Positions 24,742 through 33,083 of a stretch of 37,143 nt of DNA are shown in pieces. The position numbers were made by a program, and so were the translations under genes. The notes beneath the pieces were generated by a model that was given only the letters and a program-made list of their open reading frames with translations, had not been told where the DNA came from and did no database searches. This DNA is from Clostridia bacterium (GTDB taxonomy: Bacteria > Bacillota > Clostridia > RGIG7378): the NCBI GenBank assembly GCA_017501105.1, contig JAFVXO010000101.1, positions 1 to 37,143 of the forward strand. Reading direction: 5' to 3'. Position 1 is the first letter of the stretch. Each line of letters opens with the position of its first letter.

Positions 24742-25623
24742 ATGAATAAACACAAGAATCTACTCCCCCTATACATCTTAGGTTTATTGACGGCTGTCGT
24801 GTTGGTGGCAGTCGATATGGCCTTGGTCATTTTGGTTGGCATATGCGTAACTATGGGAGTAGAGGATCCTCTCAAGGTATTCTCTGAGCTGATCAAGTTG
24901 GCTGGCAATCTACTGTCCAGGAGCATTGGTTCTATCAAACTTCCTATTGGCCTGTTGGCAGCAATAGGTGTGTTGGTGATTCTTGCCGTGGCTGCATTTT
25001 TTATCGGTGGATACTTTAAGAGAAATTCGGACATTGTCAAGATCAAGACCTACGATAAAAACAAGAACACCCAGTCCCTTGGGGGAATTGTGGGCGTCAA
25101 GAGACCCGAATTGACCAACTTCTGGGTGGGGGCGGCTCGCATCTATCCCCGAGCATTGGCAGTTACTATGATGTCAGCAGGTACTCTGATAGCATTTATG
25201 GCTATGTCTGTTCTGGCAATTATACCTACGGTGACCGTTATTTCCAGGAGTGGCAGCATCAAGGGGTTCCAGCTCATCCTGTCATCCATTTTGGCGTTGA
25301 TCAGTGTGTGGGTAGTTCTGCTGGTATTTGTATTGATCAAGATATACATTATCGGCCTCTACAAGGGTATGGTAATGTATTCCAACAAGTTTATACGTAA
25401 ATCTATTAATTCCGTCAACACCTCTTTCATGCGCAGGTACACGGATTACCTCATATTAACGGTTATTTACGTGATTATCAGGGCAGTGTTGCTGTGGGTA
25501 TGCTCCGCATTCTCGGTACAGCTGGCCAGGGCAAACGTTATGCCGGAGATTTATATTCTGGATGGCTTGCTCAAAGTTGGATATCTGTTGCTGGTTAACC
25601 GCATGAGTATCGGAGAACAGTGA
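24742..25623 (+). CDS. Multi-pass membrane protein of unknown function
   Basis: The 293-residue protein has about six hydrophobic segments (roughly 9-36, 67-91, 131-160, 172-205, 234-258 and 265-286). Between the second and third is a basic loop (KIKTYDKNKNTQS) and GVKRPELTNFWVGAARIYPRA. I do not recognise a family; no catalytic motif is visible, and a transport role cannot be claimed. The ribosome site is poor: the ATG follows the stop of the peptidoglycan-binding gene after nine bases, so translation may be coupled. Its TGA overlaps the recD2 start (TGATG). The gene is thus placed between a wall protein and a DNA helicase, with no clear functional link. Confidence 0.72.
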   Translation: MNKHKNLLPLYILGLLTAVVLVAVDMALVILVGICVTMGVEDPLKVFSELIKLAGNLLSRSIGSIKLPIGLLAAIGVLVILAVAAFFIGGYFKRNSDIVKIKTYDKNKNTQSLGGIVGVKRPELTNFWVGAARIYPRALAVTMMSAGTLIAFMAMSVLAIIPTVTVISRSGSIKGFQLILSSILALISVWVVLLVFVLIKIYIIGLYKGMVMYSNKFIRKSINSVNTSFMRRYTDYLILTVIYVIIRAVLLWVCSAFSVQLARANVMPEIYILDGLLKVGYLLLVNRMSIGEQ

Positions 25624-27830
25624 TGGACTCCCTCAAGGGACGCATAGTCGATATAGTTTTTCAGGGTGAGGATACGGGATATGCAATAATCCGTATTTTT
25701 GCCGAATCAGGAGAGGCATGTGTGCTGACAGGCACCATGCCTTTAATCAATTGCGGAGAATACATCGAGGCTACAGGTAATTGGGTTGAGCACCCGGTTT
25801 ACGGCCGTCAGTTTAAGGTCCAATCCTATGAAAAGACCCTTCCACAGTCGGAAGATGACGTATTGGTATATCTTTCCTCGGGAGTGGTCAAGGGCGTAGG
25901 CAAGGCACTGGCCCGCAGAATAGTCCGCCAATTTGGCGAACATACCATGGACGTGATAGTGGAACAGCCTGATAGGCTGGCAGAGGTCAAAGGCATCAGT
26001 CTGAGCAAGGCCAGGGAAATTTCAGAGAGCTTTGTGGCCCAGAGAGCCATGCAGGAGGTAGTAACTTACTTTGCCCAGATAGGGCTCAGCGCCAACGTGG
26101 CCTACAAAGTGTATAACAGCCTGGGTGCACTTTGCCTGCCGTTGGTTCAGACCAACCCCTATATATTGGCAAATCCCGAATACAAAATAGGATTTAGGCA
26201 CGTGGATCAAATTGCGGCTCAGATTGGGTACGATATGGATTCCCCAAACCGTATGGAGGCGGCACTTCGTAACTGCCTGTCCGCCATGTCCATGAACGGC
26301 CACACCTGCTTGGAGGATCACAGCCTTATAAACACAACAGCAGACATGCTGAATGCAGATCCTGAATGCCTGCTGCCTGTGCTGGAGAACATGTTGTCTG
26401 CGCGCAAGCTAATTGGTCTTGATATAGATGGACATCGACGTATATATTTGCCAGATCTGTACAACGCAGAGATGGGTGTGGCCAAGCGTCTGCTGGAACT
26501 GGTGCCTGCTGAATTTCCCGACACTGAGATACTGGAACGTAGATTGGGCCGTATGGTGGGCAACTCATTCCTGTGTGGTGCAGAACTATCCGATGAACAG
26601 CTGTCGGCAGTGGAGAGTGCCATCTGCCGTGGCGTTACGGTCATTACCGGCGGCCCGGGAACAGGCAAAACAACAACTATTCGCTGCATGGTAGAGCTGT
26701 TCGAGGGTAGTGGTCTGGTGGTGTCACTGGCTGCACCTACTGGACGAGCAGCCAAGAGAATGACTGAAACATCAGGAGCAGAGGCAAAAACAGTTCATCG
26801 CATGCTGGAAATCAGCTATACAGATCAAACTAAGACAAGGTTTGTATTTAACAGAGATCGCAACAATCCGTTGGATGCAGATGTTGTAATAGTCGACGAG
26901 ATGTCGATGATGGACATCCAGCTGATGGAGGCACTATTGGTGGCCATTAAGCCCGGCTGTCGTCTGGTTTTGGTAGGAGATGCCGACCAGCTGCCCTCAG
27001 TTGGTCCGGGCAAGGTTTTGCAGGATATAATGGACTCTGGCATATGCCCTGTGGTTTATCTGACTCAGGTGTATCGTCAGGCTGCAGAAAGCATGATTAT
27101 TACCAATGCCCACCGAATAAACCAGGGAGAAATGCCCATATGTAACGTGAAGGACAAGGACTTTTACTACATACCTGCCCACAGTTCGGAGACGCTTTAC
27201 GGAAAGATAATTACGCTATGCAAGGACAAGCTGCCGGCCACCTTTGGCTTTAACCCAGCTACGGATATTCAGATAATTACTCCTACCAGGAGAGGGGATG
27301 CCGGTGTAGCAGAGCTGAACAAGGTGCTCCAGCAGGCCCTGAACCCCAAGGCACTCCACAAGACCGAACGAAAAATGGGAGACGTGGTATTCCGTGTTGG
27401 TGACCGGGTTATGCAGAACAAAAATAACTACGACATGGAGTGCTACAGGGTTGGCCAAATCGAGGCGGAGTACGGAGTATATAACGGAGATCTGGGTACT
27501 ATAAGGGAGATAAATAACGCCTCCGGAACTATTACAGTGGAGTTAACCGATGGGAGATTCTGCTCCTATGATCATTCCAATATAGAGGAGTTGGAGCAGG
27601 CCTTTGCTACGACGGTGCACAAGAGCCAGGGCAGTGAGTTTCCCTGCGTTGTGCTGGTTCTGTTTGGTGGGCCTCGTATGCTGCAGAACCGCAATTTGCT
27701 GTACACGGCAGTTACCAGAGCTCGTAAATTGTTAGTGGTGGTGGGCCTTCAGGAAACAATGGCCACCATGGTGAGAAACAAGTCCAAATCTGAAAGGATG
27801 TCTTCTCTGAGAGAGATGCTGGAGAAATAA
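25623..27830 (+). CDS. recD2: RecD2-type (RecD/TraA family) ATP-dependent DNA helicase
   Basis: The 735-residue protein has the RecD2 layout: an N-terminal OB-like region (GRIVDIVFQGEDTGYAIIRI), tandem helix-hairpin-helix motifs (SSGVVKGVGKALARRIV and later LAEVKGISLSKAREI), then a superfamily 1B helicase. Walker A is TGGPGTGKTTT (about 343-353); Walker B is VIVDEMSMMD; motif III is LVGDADQLPSVGPG; motif IV region is LTQVYRQ; TVHKSQGSEFP and LLYTAVTRARKLL are motifs V and VI. RecD2 is a 5'-3' helicase used in replication-fork maintenance and repair without RecBC. The start is taken at ATG 25623, overlapping the previous stop; GTG 25620 is possible and adds one residue. No terminator is seen after it; the tRNA promoter begins 27 bases on. 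Confidence 0.93.
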   Translation: MDSLKGRIVDIVFQGEDTGYAIIRIFAESGEACVLTGTMPLINCGEYIEATGNWVEHPVYGRQFKVQSYEKTLPQSEDDVLVYLSSGVVKGVGKALARRIVRQFGEHTMDVIVEQPDRLAEVKGISLSKAREISESFVAQRAMQEVVTYFAQIGLSANVAYKVYNSLGALCLPLVQTNPYILANPEYKIGFRHVDQIAAQIGYDMDSPNRMEAALRNCLSAMSMNGHTCLEDHSLINTTADMLNADPECLLPVLENMLSARKLIGLDIDGHRRIYLPDLYNAEMGVAKRLLELVPAEFPDTEILERRLGRMVGNSFLCGAELSDEQLSAVESAICRGVTVITGGPGTGKTTTIRCMVELFEGSGLVVSLAAPTGRAAKRMTETSGAEAKTVHRMLEISYTDQTKTRFVFNRDRNNPLDADVVIVDEMSMMDIQLMEALLVAIKPGCRLVLVGDADQLPSVGPGKVLQDIMDSGICPVVYLTQVYRQAAESMIITNAHRINQGEMPICNVKDKDFYYIPAHSSETLYGKIITLCKDKLPATFGFNPATDIQIITPTRRGDAGVAELNKVLQQALNPKALHKTERKMGDVVFRVGDRVMQNKNNYDMECYRVGQIEAEYGVYNGDLGTIREINNASGTITVELTDGRFCSYDHSNIEELEQAFATTVHKSQGSEFPCVVLVLFGGPRMLQNRNLLYTAVTRARKLLVVVGLQETMATMVRNKSKSERMSSLREMLEK

Positions 27831-27857
27831 CTTGCAAAACAAGTTTCAAAATACTAC

Positions 27858-27886
27858 TTGACGAACCCCAATTTATATTGTAAGAT
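27858..27886 (+). promoter_or_regulatory. Promoter of tRNA-Val
   Basis: TTGACG (27858-27863), a 17-base spacer and TAAGAT (27881-27886). Transcription would start near 27893, about 11 bases before the mature tRNA. Confidence 0.75.
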
Positions 27887-27903
27887 AAGCGAGCTGGTTT
27901 TGA

Positions 27904-27979
27904 GGGAGTATAGCTCAGCTGGGAGAGCACCTGCCTTACAAGCAGGGGGTCACAGGTTCGAGCCCTGTTGTTCCCACCA
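27904..27979 (+). tRNA. tRNA-Val with anticodon TAC
   Basis: The 76 bases fold into a full cloverleaf: acceptor GGGAGTA with TGTTCCC (two G-T pairs), D stem GCTC/GAGC, anticodon stem CCTGC/GCAGG around loop CTTACAA, and T arm ACAGG-TTCGAGC-CCTGT. The anticodon TAC reads valine codons. Discriminator A and the 3' CCA (27977-27979) are encoded. It is a single-gene transcript with its own promoter and terminator. Confidence 0.96.
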
Positions 27980-27981
27980 GA

Positions 27982-28010
27982 AAAGCACTTGCGATTGCAG
28001 GTGCTTTTTT
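27982..28010 (+). terminator. Terminator of tRNA-Val
   Basis: AAAGCACTTGC and GCAGGTGCTTT form an 11-bp stem with one T-G pair and a GATT loop, ending in a T6 run. Confidence 0.88.
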
Positions 28011-28143
28011 ATTTTGTTTATGTTTGCCTTTGGCACATCCAGACATAAAACGCGACCCACTTTCCACCTGTGTATGAAGGGCAATTAGAGGACATGGCTT
28101 TTAAATATTTGTACATATTTCGTCACTTTTTCTTAATAAATTG

Positions 28144-28172
28144 TTTACACTTTCCTTCGATGGTGCTAAAAT
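28144..28172 (+). promoter_or_regulatory. Promoter of the cold-shock protein gene
   Basis: TTTACA (28144-28149), 17 bases, then TAAAAT (28167-28172) preceded by TGC. The leader would be about 36 bases, much shorter than the cspA leader of E. coli. The rest of 28011-28143 shows no gene or clear structure. Confidence 0.7.
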
Positions 28173-28214
28173 AGCCTAGGTATTGAAAACACAGTCATAC
28201 TTATGGAGGGACAA

Positions 28215-28415
28215 ATGAGTACAGGTAAGGTAAAGTGGTTTAATGCAGAAAAGGGCTACGGATTTATTACTTCCGATGAGGGCACAGACGTTTTTGTGCA
28301 TTTCTCTTCTATCAACGTAGATGGCTTCAAGACTCTCAACGAGGGTCAGGCAGTTACATTTGATGTAGAGAGCGATGCCCGTGGGCAGAAAGCAGTCAAT
28401 GTAACACCTGTCTGA
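28215..28415 (+). CDS. Cold-shock protein (CspA family)
   Basis: ATG 28215 after GGAGGG gives 66 residues, the standard size. It starts [18 protein letters not shown] with RNA-binding motif RNP1 (KGYGFI) and continues with RNP2 (VFVHF), ending in VNVTPV. It is a single OB-fold protein that binds single-stranded RNA and DNA and prevents RNA secondary structure in the cytoplasm. An in-frame ATG at 28203 lies before the ribosome site and is not used. It is monocistronic between its promoter and a terminator. Confidence 0.96.
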   Translation: MSTGKVKWFNAEKGYGFITSDEGTDVFVHFSSINVDGFKTLNEGQAVTFDVESDARGQKAVNVTPV

Positions 28416-28443
28416 ACACACTCGTATACATACGAATTAAAAC

Positions 28444-28475
28444 AAAGGAGAGCGTAATACGTTCTCCTTTATTTT
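28444..28475. terminator. Terminator after csp, probably bidirectional
   Basis: AAAGGAGAGCGT (28444-28455) pairs with ACGTTCTCCTTT (28459-28470) over 12 bp with one G-T pair and a 3-base loop. The T-run is interrupted by one A. It ends 4 bases before the stop of the convergent permease gene. Confidence 0.8.
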
Positions 28476-28478
28476 ATG

Positions 28479-29288
28479 TTATTCTTCTACTCTTACTCGT
28501 TTTTCCAGCAGAGAAACCAGCAAGTACATTATTGTACATTCTATGGCCAGGATAAGCACTGTCCCCATGACCAGATCCATCTTAAACACCTGACTGCCGT
28601 ACACTACCAGATATCCAAGGCCCGCCCGGGATACCAGGAATTCACCTACTATTACACCTACCCAGGACATACCCACGCTGACCTTCAGGGAGTTCACTAT
28701 GGTAGGAATATTGGCCGGAATAACCACCTTGGTCAGCAGCCCCATCTTGGTTGCGCCCATAGAGCGCAGCAACGTCAGAGTGGCCTCGTCGGTATGGATA
28801 AAGCCATTTAGTACTTCCATAATGGTGACTACAACGGAGATGGCAATTGTAATGGCAATTATAGATGTGGGCCCAGCGCCAAACCACACAATGAACACAG
28901 GACCCAAGGCAATTTTGGGCAGGCTGTTCAGCACTACCAGATAGGGTTCTAATACCTGTCTGGCAAATGGCCATGCCCATAGGCAAATGGCAATAAAAAC
29001 ACCCAGTGCCGTCCCCAACAGGAATCCCAACACCACTTCGTATGTGGTGACCCAAATGTGGTACCACAGTTCACCGTCCATAGCCAGAGAAAAGATGCTG
29101 TCCATCATTCGAAGGGGACTGCTCAGGATAAAGCTGTTAATCCATCCCATGGTGCCACCTAGCTGCCACAGTCCCAGAAAGGCTATAATAATTGCTATTT
29201 TGCAGATAATTATCAGGCTACGCCTGCGTCGAATGGCGCTCAGATATGACCGCCTTTCCGAAGAGACAGATTCAACTTGTTTTCTCAT
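28479..29288 (-). CDS. ABC transporter permease (SsuC/TauC/ThiX-like)
   Basis: The 269-residue membrane protein has about six helices. The binding-protein-dependent permease signature is seen in LLRSMGATKMGLLTKVVIPANIPTI (the EAA loop that contacts the ATPase) and in GMSWVGVIVGEF; LNSLPKIALGPVFIVWFG is typical for nitrate/sulfonate/taurine and thiamine-precursor permeases. It would form an importer with the ATPase whose gene lies just upstream and overlaps by 17 bases. No substrate-binding protein gene is adjacent, so the substrate is unknown; sulfonates, a pyrimidine precursor of thiamine or related compounds are possible. Confidence 0.88.
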   Translation of the reverse strand: MRKQVESVSSERRSYLSAIRRRRSLIIICKIAIIIAFLGLWQLGGTMGWINSFILSSPLRMMDSIFSLAMDGELWYHIWVTTYEVVLGFLLGTALGVFIAICLWAWPFARQVLEPYLVVLNSLPKIALGPVFIVWFGAGPTSIIAITIAISVVVTIMEVLNGFIHTDEATLTLLRSMGATKMGLLTKVVIPANIPTIVNSLKVSVGMSWVGVIVGEFLVSRAGLGYLVVYGSQVFKMDLVMGTVLILAIECTIMYLLVSLLEKRVRVEE

Positions 29289-30015
29289 GTTCCAGCTCCT
29301 CTCTTAGTTTGTGAAAATAATCCTGGAATCCAGGGTCCTGCCTGCGCTCCGAAGGGATTAACTCCCTGGGATACTCAATACGCACGGATGCCGTAACTTT
29401 GCCAGGATGTCCCGTCATTACATATACCTGGTCGGAAACGCTGATGGCCTCAGAGATATCGTGGGTGACCAGTAAGGCCGTCTTCTTCTCCCTGCGAATA
29501 ATGGAATATATGTCATCAACAACCTTGAGTCGGGTCTGATAGTCCAGAGCCGAAAAGGCCTCGTCCAATAGCAGAATGTCAGAACCGAACACAAGAGTGC
29601 GGATCAGGGCAACCCGTTGACGCATCCCACCGGACAACTGTTGTGGATATTTGTTTTTGCTGTCTCCAAGACCATAGGTGTCCAGCAATCTTGAAGCGTA
29701 GGCTCTGGTGGCTCCGTCTACTTTGTGGTGAAGTTCAGGACCCAACAGCACGTTGTCCATAACTCTTCGCCAGGGGAACAGGCAGTCCTGCTGAGGCATA
29801 TAGCCCACGTTGCCATTTATGACCATTTGCCCTACGCCGTTTTGATTCATGCCGGAGATGGCCGACAGTAGAGTGGATTTGCCGCAACCTGATGGGCCGA
29901 TTATGGACACAAACTCCCGATCTTCTATATCTATATTCACACCCGTTATTGCCCGAACCTCCCGGTCAGGGGTCTGGTAGCTTAGATCAAAGTCTCTGAT
30001 ACTGACTCTTTGCAC
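29272..30015 (-). CDS. ABC transporter ATPase (SsuB/TauB-like, GTG start)
   Basis: The 247-residue protein starts at GTG (30015-30013) with AAAGGAG about 8 bases upstream. Walker A is GPSGCGKSTLL (about 41-51), the Q-loop is YMPQQDCLFPWRRV, the signature LSGGMRQRVALIRTL, Walker B DILLLDEAFSALD, and the switch His is in LLVTHDISEA. PQQDxLxPW is characteristic of the nitrate/sulfonate/taurine subfamily. It powers import with the overlapping permease. A candidate promoter lies just upstream. It is diverged from the sipL-like gene. Confidence 0.92.
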   Translation of the reverse strand: MQRVSIRDFDLSYQTPDREVRAITGVNIDIEDREFVSIIGPSGCGKSTLLSAISGMNQNGVGQMVINGNVGYMPQQDCLFPWRRVMDNVLLGPELHHKVDGATRAYASRLLDTYGLGDSKNKYPQQLSGGMRQRVALIRTLVFGSDILLLDEAFSALDYQTRLKVVDDIYSIIRREKKTALLVTHDISEAISVSDQVYVMTGHPGKVTASVRIEYPRELIPSERRQDPGFQDYFHKLREELEHEKTS

Positions 30016-30037
30016 CGAATTACACTCCTTTATTTGA

Positions 30038-30065
30038 AATATACATTAATCTATTCTGCCGACAA
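30038..30065 (-). promoter_or_regulatory. Candidate promoter of the ABC importer pair
   Basis: On the minus strand TTGTCG (30065-30060) and TATATT (30043-30038) are 16 bases apart. No TPP or other riboswitch is visible in the short leader. Confidence 0.4.
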
Positions 30066-30097
30066 ATTTCTGTGAAAACTATTAGCCATTGCGGTAG

Positions 30098-30125
30098 TCA
30101 TATTTTTCTCGGGGATGCATATCTA
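30098..30125 (+). promoter_or_regulatory. Possible sporulation (sigma-E-like) promoter before the sipL-like gene
   Basis: TCATATTT (30098-30105) resembles the sigma-E -35 (ATATT core), and CATATCTA (30118-30125) shares only the CATA half of the -10; the spacer of 13 bases after ATATT fits. This is suggestive only. Confidence 0.3.
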
Positions 30126-30172
30126 ATAGAGGGCCTGCTTAGTTGGAATATCAGACATTGGAGGATACATAG

Positions 30173-31717
30173 ATGGAAATAATCAAAGAAACATTTAATT
30201 CGTACAGGGAAATAGGCAGGGAAACCTTGCAGGCAAAGGTGGAAAATGACTGCATAGTGCCAGATGTAAAGCCCGACGTTGCCGAAATTGTTCTGGCTAC
30301 CAGTTCGGTGACCCAAATGAACGCGAGACCCTACACCGACAGGGTAGTAATCAGTGGCCAAATAACTTACAGAGTAATTTACGCAGATGAGAATGGGGGC
30401 TATGACAGTATGGCCGTCCCTGGAGACTTTACCACAACGGTATGGGTTCAGGGGGCATCTCCCGATAGTATTTGTCTCCTCAATGGAACAACTGTTAGTA
30501 CAGAGTGTGGAATAATTAACAGCCGAAAGATTAACCTGAAAACCATGGTGGAATTGAGCGTTGAGATTATGGGCAGTGAGGAGATTCAACTTTTCACAGG
30601 GGTTAATAGCGACAACAGCATGGAAATTGTCACGGAACAAACCCAGATTTTGGAAAGTGCCGGACATCTGCATTTCTGCAAGGACTTGGTATCCACTCTG
30701 GAAGCGCCCCAGGGAGGAGATATGATCGGAAAAATCCTGCATTTTGACATGTCTCCCACTGACATATCTCGTACAGTCGACTACGACAGGATTACAATTG
30801 CAGGCAATATGCGTATGTCAGTGCTATATACTGGGACAGACAGCAATACTATTATGCTGTTGGAAAGGGAAGTTCCCTTTGAAGTTCAGGAGGACAGCAA
30901 GGGGTTGTTGCCCGAAACGCTACTCAGGACTGTAATTACGCTGGAATCTCCATATGCTCAGATAGTAAATGACAGCGACGGGGAGCCCACGGTTATTGAA
31001 CTGGGAGCCACTCTGTGTGTCGAGGGTCTGGCGGGAACACTTCGCACTGTGGACTACATTAAAGATGGCTATTCCATAGAACTGCCACTCAGTGCGGAGA
31101 AACAGCCCATATCCTTTATGTCGGGGATCTGGCATAGCACCGAAACTGTTAGCTTTACCGAAGAATTGATGTTGCCGGAGGCGCAGGTGGGAGAAATTGT
31201 GGGTGTATGGGCGCACCTGGACAATTTGGAAGGAACCAATCACGAAAACACCGCAGCAGTCAAGGGAAATTTGTCTGTAAATGTGCTATACACCGAACAG
31301 GGAAACAAGGGCCTCATGGGAGCGAGTTTTTCTGTTCCGGTAAATACCGCCTGGGATATGAGCAGATGCGAGGGATGTCGTGTGTGCGATGTGATCGGGA
31401 GCATCAAGAACATTTCCTGTGCAGTAAACAGTCCAGTCAGATTAGGACTTAGATTTTCAGTGGGGATGGAGATATACACCTGTAGCAGGGAAGGAATTCA
31501 ACAGGTGTGTGACTTTTTAACCGATTCGCGAGGATTTCCGGCAAACTTCTCCTGCGGAATGGTAGTATACTATCCCGAAAAAGGTGAAACCCTGTGGGAT
31601 GTGGCTGCCAGATATATGGTAACGGTGGAGGAACTTAAGGCGCTGAACGGCATCGACGGAAATACAATTCCTACCAGAATTTTCTTGCCCGGAAAGCAAA
31701 TTATTTCCAAAGGATAA
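30173..31717 (+). CDS. SipL-like spore morphogenesis protein (DUF3794/SPOCS domains plus LysM)
   Basis: The 514-residue protein begins with EIGRETLQAKVENDCIVPDVKPDVAEIV, a typical start of DUF3794 proteins. Three related beta-rich segments follow (about 35-160, 190-300 and 330-445), each with an I(S/A)G-(Q/N)-(I/M)xxxVxY-like strand such as VVISGQITYRVIYAD, ITIAGNMRMSVLY and AAVKGNLSVNVLY. A LysM domain closes the protein (about 466-512: VVYYPEKGETLWDVAARYM, LKALNG, PGKQI). In Clostridioides difficile SipL has this layout and binds the coat ATPase SpoIVA to encase the forespore. There is no signal peptide, fitting a mother-cell location. GAGG precedes the ATG. Its presence is strong evidence for sporulation ability. 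Confidence 0.85.
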   Translation: MEIIKETFNSYREIGRETLQAKVENDCIVPDVKPDVAEIVLATSSVTQMNARPYTDRVVISGQITYRVIYADENGGYDSMAVPGDFTTTVWVQGASPDSICLLNGTTVSTECGIINSRKINLKTMVELSVEIMGSEEIQLFTGVNSDNSMEIVTEQTQILESAGHLHFCKDLVSTLEAPQGGDMIGKILHFDMSPTDISRTVDYDRITIAGNMRMSVLYTGTDSNTIMLLEREVPFEVQEDSKGLLPETLLRTVITLESPYAQIVNDSDGEPTVIELGATLCVEGLAGTLRTVDYIKDGYSIELPLSAEKQPISFMSGIWHSTETVSFTEELMLPEAQVGEIVGVWAHLDNLEGTNHENTAAVKGNLSVNVLYTEQGNKGLMGASFSVPVNTAWDMSRCEGCRVCDVIGSIKNISCAVNSPVRLGLRFSVGMEIYTCSREGIQQVCDFLTDSRGFPANFSCGMVVYYPEKGETLWDVAARYMVTVEELKALNGIDGNTIPTRIFLPGKQIISKG

Positions 31718-31754
31718 CATATTACAAAACAAAACTCGATGTAACTTCGTCTAT

Positions 31755-31790
31755 ACACACAGGGACCACTTTGCATGGCCCTGTGTGTTT
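31755..31790 (+). terminator. Terminator after the sipL-like gene
   Basis: ACACACAGGG (31755-31764) pairs perfectly with CCCTGTGTGT (31779-31788), with an inner CCA/TGG pairing; only three T follow. Confidence 0.62.
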
Positions 31791-31817
31791 GACTATGGTA
31801 AAGCCATGTAGTAAACT
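31789..31817 (+). promoter_or_regulatory. Candidate promoter of the DUF3048 gene
   Basis: TTGACT (31789-31794, abutting the terminator stem) and TAAACT (31812-31817) are 17 bases apart; the start codon lies 27 bases on. Confidence 0.55.
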
Positions 31818-31843
31818 TTCAGTAATTATTTTAGGAGTAAAGT

Positions 31844-33067
31844 ATGTCTTCTAACAAAAAAGGTTCAGAATATAACATATTTGTAAGAGCTATTCTCAAG
31901 ATGCCACGCCCCGTCAGGATCCTGTGCCTGATAGTGGCTATTTTGGTTATGATTATTTTGACCATGATTATCCTTCAATCATTCACCGGACCTGATGACA
32001 TGACAGAGGACTCCACGGCTACACCCACGTCCACAGCGACAGCCACCTCAACTCCTACATCAACTCCCACAGCGACACCTACTCCGGAGGCTACAGAGGC
32101 ACCTACTGAGGATCCTACATCCAGTCCTGCTCCTACCCAGGAGGCTACCCCTACCCCTACCCCTACACCCACACCTATAGTCTACGATACGTATTTCAAT
32201 ATGCCTGATTTTAGTACAAGGCCTATTGCCGTGGTAGTGGATAACCAGGGGAATGCCGCCCAGTATCTCAATGGCATCAGAGAGGCCCAATTGGTATACG
32301 AAATGGTTGGCGAGAAGGGTGCTACTACATTGATGTCCATATACTGGAACATGCCTGATAGCTTATCAGTAGGCAATGTGGGTGGACTCAGACACTATAT
32401 GCTCAATATTGCAGCAGAACATCAGGCCGTAGTATATGGCAATGGCACCAGTGTATATGCACAGGCAGAGGTAGAGCAGAATCTATTTGGAATCAAGTGG
32501 TTTGATGCAGCCCAGGGCCAATCTCTTGCATTTACAGCTGCTGGAGGCAAGACCTTGCTCAGTTCCAGGGGAGCAATGTCGGTTATGGCTACTAACAATA
32601 TCGGTACAGTTCTGGATACACCTAATCAGGTGTTCCAATATCTGGTAAGCAGCGAGGCTCCTTCATCCGGCAAGCAGGCCTATGAGGTGCTGCTCAACTA
32701 CGACAAAAACTATACAGTCAGCTTTACCTGGGACCCGGACAGCCATTTGTACCTCAGGTGGAGAAACGACGTTCCCCAATACGACATGGCCACGGGGCAG
32801 CAATTGGCCACGGCTAACATTTTGGTCCTCAAGATGGAGAGCAACCTAATAACTGGAGACCCCAATGGAATGCAGGAGGTCAATATGACTGGCAATGGCA
32901 TCGGATGGTACATTACCGAGGGCAAGGCACAGCAGATCCTCTGGAGCAAGGCATCCCGAGATGGTGCCCTTCAGATCAAGACTCTCTCAGGAGAGACAGT
33001 ACTGCTTAACCCAGGCCAGACATGGGTATCAATTGTTCCCATGGATAGTCAGGAGTCAATCAACTAG
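31844..33067 (+). CDS. Membrane-anchored DUF3048 (YerB-type) protein with Thr/Pro-rich stalk
   Basis: The 407-residue protein has a cytoplasmic N-terminus of about 25 residues, one membrane helix (about 25-47: RILCLIVAILVMIILTMII), and a stalk of about 60 residues made of Thr, Pro, Ala and Ser (about 58-110). The rest is a DUF3048 domain: RPIAVVVDNQGNAAQ, AQLVYEMVGEKGATTLMSIYW, VGNVGGLRHYMLNIA, and at the end GETVLLNPGQTWVSIVP. YerB and relatives are usually lipoproteins; here a transmembrane anchor replaces the lipobox. The function of DUF3048 is not known to me. AGGAG precedes the ATG. The gene converges with the P-type ATPase, with 16 bases between stops and no terminator seen. Confidence 0.85.
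   Translation: MSSNKKGSEYNIFVRAILKMPRPVRILCLIVAILVMIILTMIILQSFTGPDDMTEDSTATPTSTATATSTPTSTPTATPTPEATEAPTEDPTSSPAPTQEATPTPTPTPTPIVYDTYFNMPDFSTRPIAVVVDNQGNAAQYLNGIREAQLVYEMVGEKGATTLMSIYWNMPDSLSVGNVGGLRHYMLNIAAEHQAVVYGNGTSVYAQAEVEQNLFGIKWFDAAQGQSLAFTAAGGKTLLSSRGAMSVMATNNIGTVLDTPNQVFQYLVSSEAPSSGKQAYEVLLNYDKNYTVSFTWDPDSHLYLRWRNDVPQYDMATGQQLATANILVLKMESNLITGDPNGMQEVNMTGNGIGWYITEGKAQQILWSKASRDGALQIKTLSGETVLLNPGQTWVSIVPMDSQESIN
32017..32176 (+). repeat. Low-complexity Thr/Pro/Ala coding region
   Basis: Codons for Thr and Pro dominate, and near 32145-32170 the sequence is a run of CCTACC/CCCTAC hexamers coding Pro-Thr. It encodes the stalk of the DUF3048 protein, a likely site of length variation. Confidence 0.7.
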
Positions 33068-33083
33068 GGAAACTACTTGCAAA

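Noticed and set aside
30016-30172. TPP riboswitch controlling the ABC importer pair
   Set aside because: I looked for the conserved TPP-binding core (CTGAGA) on both strands in this space and did not see it; the proposed leader is also very short.
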